Part shown: piece by piece, positions 5,102 to 9,497 of the stretch
Position numbering within the stretch: the stretch's first letter is position 1
How the letters are laid out: each line of letters opens with the position of its first letter
Assembly (NCBI GenBank): GCA_937967725.1
Contig: CALBSY010000236.1
Coordinates: 1 to 9,497 of the forward strand
Origin: an uncultured Alphaproteobacteria bacterium
GTDB lineage: Bacteria > Pseudomonadota > Alphaproteobacteria > Caulobacterales > Aquidulcibacteraceae
Direction of reading: 5' to 3'
Length of the DNA stretch: 9,497 nt
The notes under the pieces: model-generated
Databases searched by the model: none
Told to the model about the DNA's origin: nothing
The model's input: the letters and a program-made list of their open reading frames with translations, nothing else
Made by a program: the position numbers and the translations under genes

Positions 5102-6547
5102 TCAATCCAAGGCGCGGGCGATGCGGAAACCGACGCCGTTCAAGCGCTGGCCCGGCGCGGCCGAGCGGCGCGACGCTAGCCGCAATGCGGCCTCCTGGTC
5201 AGCATAGCCGCCGCCGCGGTAGACGCGGCGCGCGCATTCGTCTGACTGCACCGCGGCGCCATCAATCGGCGCGAGTTCATAGTTCGGCGCGTAGCAATCC
5301 TCGACCCATTCGGAAACATTTCCATGGACGTCGAACAGCTGAAATCCGTTGGCGTCGTGGGCGCCGACACCGGTCGTGCTGTTGACGCGGTACGTGGCCT
5401 GAGCCTGGGTCACCTGAGCGCCGTACGCATACGGCGTGTCGCCGCCGCCGCGGGCTGCGTATTCCCACTCAGCCTCGGTCGCAAGCCGGTAGCGTAGACC
5501 GCCGGTGCGCTCATTGAGCCAATCCAGATAGGCTTGCACATCGTCCCACGACACGTCCGTCACGGGGCGTGCGCCGCGGCCCCAGCCCCGGTCCGGCGGC
5601 GAATAGCCGTTGCAGCCGCCGCCGGCGAGGCAGGCATCCCACTGCGCAAAGGTGATCTCGTATTTGCCGATGGCGAAAGGTGCGATCGAGACTTCGCGCT
5701 GTGGTCCTTCGTCAGCACCCCGCCCAGCTTCACCTTCCGGCGAGCCCATCACGAATAGACCGCCCGGCAACACCACCATTTCCGGGCAGCCTTCACAGTC
5801 CTGAATGATCTCGCCCGGGCGATAAGCGGCTTCGATGACCGAGCCTGCCTGGCGATAGACCTCCGCGTCATCAACGACGCTCGAGGCATTTGCGGTTTCT
5901 TCGCGCTGGTTCGCTGCGAGATATTGCTGGCCGACATCAATCAATGCCGGACTGAAATAGACGACAGCGCCAAGCGCAGCGGCGGCCATTGCGTAGCTGC
6001 CGAGCTGACGCGAGGAGCGCGCGAAACGCTGCCTTCGCGACAGAATTTCGAACGTTTGTACGCGCTGTTCCATGTTGTCCAAGGGCTTTTGGCCCTTTGA
6101 CTGGAACGCCGCCGATGGCGAAGAGCGCGCCATCGAGCGAAACTCCGCTGAAACCAGCGCGGTGCCTTTCTCGGCCAGCTCTTGCAGACGCGCGGCGACA
6201 TTGACGCCATGCCCGAGCAAATCGTCAGTGGCGGTTACAACGACATCGCCCACATGCGCGCCGACGCGGATCGGCGGCTCGCCGCGGCCGCGCTTGTCGA
6301 GTATTTCTTGAATAGCGCCGAGCGCCGATCCGGCTGACGCAAACTCCAGCATGAAACCGTCGCCGGCAGTGTTGAACAAACGCCCGCCGTGCTTGGCTGA
6401 CACAGTCTCTATGCGCGCGCGCAGTGCTTCCACTTTGCGTGCGGCATTGCGCTGATCGCGCTCGGACATCGTGGAAAAGCCCGCGATATCGATCGAGACG
6501 ATCGAGGCCAGCCGGATTGTCCGCTCTTCGCCCGGTTGCTCAGCCAC
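5102..6547 (-). CDS. Membrane class III adenylate/guanylate cyclase fused to a SUMF1 (FGE-like) domain
   Basis: The 481-aa protein starts at GTG 6547. Residues 12-170 are a class III cyclase domain: D20 (SIDIAGFS) and D63 (TAGDGFMLEF) for metals, D109 (DLLGHG), and the transition-state pair N116/R120 (GVNVAAR). The position that is lysine in typical adenylate cyclases is N59, so nucleotide choice cannot be predicted. Residues about 184-203 form one membrane segment. Residues 251-481 are a SUMF1-type domain (CPEMVVLPGGLFVMGS, EITFAQWDAC, PVTDVSWDDVQAYLDWLN, YRLATEAEWEYAARGG, DVHGNVSEWVEDCY, VYRGGGY), presumably periplasmic. The cysteine pair of true formylglycine-generating enzymes, which follows the RGG motif, is absent (GGGYADQEAALRLASR). 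It is therefore probably a ligand-binding or structural module. The gene lies 40 bp after the pectate lyase and before the phosphodiesterase. Confidence 0.88.
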   Translation of the reverse strand: MAEQPGEERTIRLASIVSIDIAGFSTMSERDQRNAARKVEALRARIETVSAKHGGRLFNTAGDGFMLEFASAGSALGAIQEILDKRGRGEPPIRVGAHVGDVVVTATDDLLGHGVNVAARLQELAEKGTALVSAEFRSMARSSPSAAFQSKGQKPLDNMEQRVQTFEILSRRQRFARSSRQLGSYAMAAAALGAVVYFSPALIDVGQQYLAANQREETANASSVVDDAEVYRQAGSVIEAAYRPGEIIQDCEGCPEMVVLPGGLFVMGSPEGEAGRGADEGPQREVSIAPFAIGKYEITFAQWDACLAGGGCNGYSPPDRGWGRGARPVTDVSWDDVQAYLDWLNERTGGLRYRLATEAEWEYAARGGGDTPYAYGAQVTQAQATYRVNSTTGVGAHDANGFQLFDVHGNVSEWVEDCYAPNYELAPIDGAAVQSDECARRVYRGGGYADQEAALRLASRRSAAPGQRLNGVGFRIARALD

Positions 6548-6563
6548 GGCTCAGTACCCCACC

Positions 6564-6581
6564 CCGGGGCTCCCTCCCCGG
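6564..6581 (-). repeat. Small GC hairpin in the lyase-cyclase gap
   Basis: CCGGGG (6564-6569) and CCCCGG (6576-6581) pair perfectly around a 6-base loop inside the 40-bp gap between the lyase stop and the cyclase GTG. It could dampen readthrough or mask the weak GGGG ribosome site, lowering cyclase expression relative to the lyase. Confidence 0.35.
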
Positions 6582-6587
6582 AGTCCC

Positions 6588-8252
6588 TCAATGCTCCTCC
6601 TGATCGCCTGAATCAACGCTGAGCAGAAGCGCGCTCATGTTCTGGATGAAACTCCCAGTCGAAATTCCGGTTACGGGCGCCTCGGTGATGTAAGGAGAGG
6701 TGTCGGAAGCGTCGCCCACCAGGGTTTGAGAAAAATCTCCTGGCGCGGGAGTTGGCGAACCATCGCCGATATAAGGGTTCGACGTCGCTGTCAGCGGCGT
6801 AGGCCAATAGCCCTCGGCGTTGAGCCCCGCCAACAGCGCGGCCACGCGCTCCCGGCTTGGCCGTTCGATCTCGCCCGAACCAGCGTTCGAATTAATATAC
6901 GAGACTTCAATGTTCTGCGTCGTGAAATAGCGCGGCAAGCGGAAGTCGCCGCCCGCGTTGAGGGGCGAGGCCGCTGCGAGATCGCGGGCGTTCGCGGACG
7001 CCAGACGCTCGTGGCGTGCGCGCAAGGCGTCGACATTGAGATTGCGCCATTGCGAGTAGTGCGTGATCGGCCTGGCGACATCGTAGTCCCAATAATATTC
7101 GCCGTTGACGACGTTGGAGCCGCGCCGGTGATTGATGCGGGCGCGGTTGGCGCCGATTTCGATGAAGGTCGGATAATGGCGTCCGCTGACTTGCACTTGC
7201 GCATCCGGCAAGCGCACGGAGTCGAGCCACGCGAGTGCTTCCGGGACGCGCGCGATAAAGCGCGGATCGCCGGTCCATTCGTAGAAATTCAGCAACTGAG
7301 CGATGTTGTTCGCCGTGGTGTGCGTCGTCAGAGCGTCCGGTTCGTAGCTGCGCGCGCCGATGGGAGCGAGCGTCTCCGGATGATGCTGCAGTCCCCACCC
7401 CGCTTGCGGAGCCGGCTGCTGCGTGGCCAGGAAAACCTCCATCCCTCGCCGAATACAAGCCAGCGCCCGCTCGTCGCCGAGCGTCTGATGGACCATCAGC
7501 AGAAACTTGATGTTCTCGCCGGCGACATCGTCGTTGAAGGTGATGTAGCGCGTATAGTCCGGCCGTCCGTGCAAAGCCGGCGCATCGTTCACGAACGGAA
7601 AGCGCTGTGGCCAGCCGCCGTTATCGTATTGGCTGTCCAGCACGAAGCGGATGGCGCGCTCAAGCGGCGCGCGCAGGCGTGTCGCGCGGCGTTCAAGGTA
7701 CAAACGCAGCAGGAATTGCGAAGCTTCCGACGTGCCGGCGTCGTCGAAGGTCGCGTTGCCGTAATAATGGTGGAATTCCTCGAGCCGCCAGCCGTTCTTG
7801 CCGATCGTGTCGTACCAACGGCGCACGCTCGCTTCGCCGGCGAAGTCGTGCAGATAATTCCAGCCGCCGGCGGGATGCTGGGCCGCGATCAAGCCGTCAG
7901 CCACCTCCATCGCCGCCTGATAGTAGAACTCGTCGCGGGTGGCGTGAAAGCAATCGAGATAGAGATGTCCGACTGTCGCTGTTCCCGGCGGCTGTATCCA
8001 GATCATCGACGGGTAGGCTTCCATCTCGCCCCAGCGCCGGGAGAAGTCCGGCAGGTAGCTCCAGACATAACCGCCGCGATACGCCACGCGCTCGCGCATG
8101 AAGCGCGCGGCGCGCTTCATCGCGGCGCGGATTTCACGACCGCTGCTACCGGTGTCAGATGGGGGCTCAAAAAAAGAGGCGCAGGCGCCAGTGAGCGCGG
8201 CGCCTGAGGCCGCGGCGAGCAGCGAACGCCGGGACGCGCACGGCCGGATCAT
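6588..8252 (-). CDS. Family 10 polysaccharide lyase (pectate lyase), Tat-exported lipoprotein
   Basis: The 554-aa product cleaves polygalacturonate-type chains by beta-elimination if it behaves like PL10 enzymes, which need calcium. Diagnostic stretches are NGGWPQRFP (211-219), YITFNDDVAGENIKFLL (236-252), GWGLQHHPETLAPIGARSYEP (285-305, split by minor changes from the usual QHDPETL...ARAFEP) and YPTFIEIGANR (360-370). The N-terminus has a twin-arginine motif SRRSLL (7-12), a short hydrophobic core and a lipobox TGAC with C24, so it is probably a Tat-exported lipoprotein. I chose ATG 8252 because GGGGAGG (8267-8261) sits 8 bp upstream; the frame is open to 8321. After about residue 440 the C-terminal part is unfamiliar. 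It is the first gene of the probable lyase-cyclase-phosphodiesterase operon. The exact sugar substrate is not certain. Confidence 0.82.
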   Translation of the reverse strand: MIRPCASRRSLLAAASGAALTGACASFFEPPSDTGSSGREIRAAMKRAARFMRERVAYRGGYVWSYLPDFSRRWGEMEAYPSMIWIQPPGTATVGHLYLDCFHATRDEFYYQAAMEVADGLIAAQHPAGGWNYLHDFAGEASVRRWYDTIGKNGWRLEEFHHYYGNATFDDAGTSEASQFLLRLYLERRATRLRAPLERAIRFVLDSQYDNGGWPQRFPFVNDAPALHGRPDYTRYITFNDDVAGENIKFLLMVHQTLGDERALACIRRGMEVFLATQQPAPQAGWGLQHHPETLAPIGARSYEPDALTTHTTANNIAQLLNFYEWTGDPRFIARVPEALAWLDSVRLPDAQVQVSGRHYPTFIEIGANRARINHRRGSNVVNGEYYWDYDVARPITHYSQWRNLNVDALRARHERLASANARDLAAASPLNAGGDFRLPRYFTTQNIEVSYINSNAGSGEIERPSRERVAALLAGLNAEGYWPTPLTATSNPYIGDGSPTPAPGDFSQTLVGDASDTSPYITEAPVTGISTGSFIQNMSALLLSVDSGDQEEH

Positions 8253-8260
8253 CAATTTCA

Positions 8261-8267
8261 CCTCCCC
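8261..8267 (-). promoter_or_regulatory. Strong ribosome binding site of the pectate lyase gene
   Basis: On the minus strand GGGGAGG is followed 8 bp later by the ATG at 8252. It decides that start over the in-frame ATG at 8321, which lacks a comparable site and would bury the Tat signal 23 residues inside the protein. Confidence 0.7.
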
Positions 8268-8335
8268 TTTTGGCGCTTTTCCAAAGCTATAGCCCCGCTG
8301 GGTCGCGGTACGAAACCCCATGATTCCCCAGCTGA

Positions 8336-8373
8336 CACTTGTATATGACTGACCCGTCAGTTATATACAAGTG
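8336..8373. promoter_or_regulatory. 38-bp near-perfect palindrome: shared TetR operator and divergent promoter
   Basis: Left arm CACTTGTATATGACTGAC (8336-8353) and right arm GTCAGTTATATACAAGTG (8356-8373) pair at 17 of 18 positions around a 2-bp centre. The inner core TGACTGAC-CC-GTCAGT resembles many TetR/AcrR operators. On the plus strand TTGTAT (8339-8344), 17 bp, TATATA (8362-8367) looks like a promoter. By symmetry the minus strand has TTGTAT, 17 bp, CATATA. Bound TetR would block both. The predicted plus-strand start falls at about 8374, the TetR ATG. The minus-strand start falls at about 8335, giving the lyase mRNA a leader of roughly 80 bases. Confidence 0.75.
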
Positions 8374-9006
8374 ATGCCTGCGACGAAGCCCGGCCCGCGT
8401 TGGCGCCGCCGCGCCGAGGCCCGCCCCGAGGAAATCCTCGAGGCGGCGCTATCGGAGTTCACGGAGCGCGGTTTCGACGCCGCCCGCATGGAGGACATCG
8501 GCAAGCGCGCCGGGCTCTCTAAGGCCGGCGTCTACCTCTACTTCCCCAGCAAGTTGGCGCTGCTGGAGGCGCTGATCGAAGCCAAAGTGTCGCCGCTCGC
8601 AGTGCAGGCGCAGACCTTGGCGCAGTCTGGCCGCGACGACCCGTTAGCGGCGCTGCGGCTGCTGGCGCGTGTCGCGGCGCATCGCATCGCCGACCCCAAC
8701 GTATTCGCCGTACCGCGGCTGGTGATCGGCCTTTCCGGCCGTTTCCCCGAGATCGCCGAGTATTATCGCACTCACGTCGTCGAGAAGGCGCGCGGCGCGT
8801 TGGAGGCGCTGCTCAAGGCCGGTATCGCGAAAAAACAATTGCGCGAGGCGAACGTCGACGCCGCCGTACGCGCGTTCATTGGCCCGATGTTCTTCGAAGC
8901 GATGTGGCTGCATGTGCTGAGAGGTGAAAGCGCTCTCACCGACCCCGAAAACCTGATCGAACTGCATTTCGACATCCTGCTGAATGGGCTGGAGCGACGC
9001 GCATGA
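8374..9006 (+). CDS. TetR/AcrR-family transcriptional repressor
   Basis: The 210-aa protein has the N-terminal TetR DNA-binding domain: ILEAALSEFTERGFDAARM (helix 1 region, 21-39) and the helix-turn-helix EDIGKRAGLSKAGVYLYFPSK (about 40-60), with the family's Y-x-Y/H-F-x-S/N-K ending. The C-terminal part (about 75-210) is a helical ligand-binding and dimerisation domain; FIGPMFFEAMW and FDILLNGLERR are typical of efflux-linked TetR proteins. There is no Shine-Dalgarno before the ATG at 8374 (or the GTG at 8371), and the promoter-like palindrome abuts it, so the mRNA may be leaderless. Its stop overlaps the start of the membrane-fusion gene by 4 bp (ATGA). It probably represses itself, the downstream efflux genes and the divergent lyase operon. 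The inducer is unknown. Confidence 0.92.
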   Translation: MPATKPGPRWRRRAEARPEEILEAALSEFTERGFDAARMEDIGKRAGLSKAGVYLYFPSKLALLEALIEAKVSPLAVQAQTLAQSGRDDPLAALRLLARVAAHRIADPNVFAVPRLVIGLSGRFPEIAEYYRTHVVEKARGALEALLKAGIAKKQLREANVDAAVRAFIGPMFFEAMWLHVLRGESALTDPENLIELHFDILLNGLERRA

Positions 9007-9497
9007 AGCGCACCTTGGTAGTTTCGCTCGCGCTTGCCCTCGTCGCTTGCGGCGAAACCCGCAGCGATGTGATGCAAGGCTATGGCGAGGCCGACTACCT
9101 CTATCTGTCGAGCCAAGAGTCGGGCGTCATCGGCGAGCTCTATGTGCGCGAAGGCGACATTGTCGAGGCCGGAGGCCGGGTGTTCCGGCTCGATCCGGAG
9201 CGACTGAGTTACAGCGCCCAAAGCGCCGAGGCGCGGCGCGCCGCGGCGGTGCAGGCCGTGCAGACCGCGCAGGCAGAAGCGGTGCTGGCGCGGCGCAATT
9301 ACGCACGCGGCGCCGAGCTCTACGAACAAGGGTTTTATCCGCGCGCCCGGCTCGACTCGGACCAGGCCGCGCTGGCGGCCGCGAACGCCCGCCTGGCGCA
9401 AGCGCGCCGCGAAGCCAGCGCCGCTGGCGCCGAAATCGGATTGGCGGAAGAGCGGCTCGAAGACCTTGCTGGCGCCGCGCCGACCGGCGGCACCATT
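9003..9497 (+). CDS. HlyD-type periplasmic membrane-fusion lipoprotein of an efflux pump (partial, 3' end outside window)
   Basis: The first 165 residues are present. The signal peptide MKRTLVVSLALALVAC carries a lipobox with C16. Residues about 30-68 form the first half of a biotinyl-lipoyl-like domain (SSQESGVIGELYVREGDIVEAGGRVFRLDP). Residues about 68-155 are an alanine- and arginine-rich alpha-helical hairpin, with the turn near YEQGFYPRARLDS. The segment AAPTGGTI (158-165) looks like the return strand of the lipoyl domain. Such proteins bridge an inner-membrane exporter to an outer-membrane channel. The layout TetR then membrane-fusion protein recalls the cecR-ybhG-ybhFSR arrangement of E. 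coli, where an ABC exporter follows, but an RND pump is equally possible from this fragment. Translation is coupled to TetR by the ATGA overlap. Confidence 0.88.
   Translation, partial: MKRTLVVSLALALVACGETRSDVMQGYGEADYLYLSSQESGVIGELYVREGDIVEAGGRVFRLDPERLSYSAQSAEARRAAAVQAVQTAQAEAVLARRNYARGAELYEQGFYPRARLDSDQAALAAANARLAQARREASAAGAEIGLAEERLEDLAGAAPTGGTI

Noticed and set aside
5102..5900. Active formylglycine-generating enzyme or sulfatase-maturation role for the C-terminal domain of the cyclase
   Set aside because: The catalytic cysteines expected after the RGG motif are absent and no sulfatase gene is in the window.
6726..8207. Long plus-strand open frame (493 codons)
   Set aside because: It is antisense to the pectate lyase, has no recognisable domain, is arginine/alanine/valine-rich as GC-driven shadows are, and the opposite strand has clear family motifs.
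8772..9401. Minus-strand frame of 209 codons
   Set aside because: It is antisense to the TetR and membrane-fusion genes, both of which have clear motifs and a coupled ATGA junction.
1..9497. CRISPR array, insertion sequence or phage attachment site
   Set aside because: There are no regularly spaced direct repeats, no transposase or integrase motifs and no terminal inverted repeats with target duplications.

Overview
The window is GC-rich, densely coded DNA with short intergenic gaps, several GTG starts and 4-bp start/stop overlaps. Together with a glutathione-dependent formaldehyde pathway and a class III cyclase whose core motifs resemble those of rhizobial and caulobacterial cyclases, this points to an alphaproteobacterial chromosome, possibly Caulobacterales/Hyphomonadaceae-like. 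That placement is an inference from style and gene families, not from a marker gene. No rRNA, tRNA, CRISPR array or insertion sequence was found.

Layout. (1) Positions 105-2511, minus strand: a compact formaldehyde detoxification operon, transcribed right to left as class III alcohol dehydrogenase, a GFA-family zinc protein, then S-formylglutathione hydrolase. Gaps are 2 bp and then a 4-bp GTGA overlap, with a sigma-70-type promoter just upstream. A possible tail of another gene lies at the left edge. (2) Positions 2579-3759, minus strand: a three-gene cassette of unknown function. It holds a 186-aa basic protein, a 76-aa orphan, and a 126-aa Phd/YefM-like antitoxin fold with a lysine-rich tail. 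The first and third share an almost identical basic block. (3) Positions 3760-4223: gene-free apart from the leader of the cassette, with an inverted repeat and a perfect 10-bp hairpin. (4) Positions 4224-8252, minus strand: a probable operon of a Tat-exported family 10 pectate lyase lipoprotein, a membrane-spanning class III nucleotide cyclase fused to a formylglycine-generating-enzyme-like (SUMF1) domain, and a cyclic-nucleotide-phosphodiesterase-type metallophosphoesterase. (5) Positions 8374-9497, plus strand: a divergent TetR regulator coupled by a 4-bp overlap to a lipoprotein membrane-fusion (HlyD-like) protein that runs off the window.

How the parts may work together. A 38-bp nearly perfect palindrome lies between the pectate lyase and the TetR gene. 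It has promoter-like hexamers readable in both directions and places the expected plus-strand transcription start on the TetR ATG. The simplest reading is that TetR controls both its own efflux operon and the lyase-cyclase-phosphodiesterase operon. The cyclase fusion is the most unusual protein. Its periplasmic SUMF1-like domain lacks the catalytic cysteines of true formylglycine-generating enzymes and could act as a sensor for the cytoplasmic cyclase, with the phosphodiesterase two genes down from the lyase closing a local signalling loop. The signalling and co-regulation ideas are inference.
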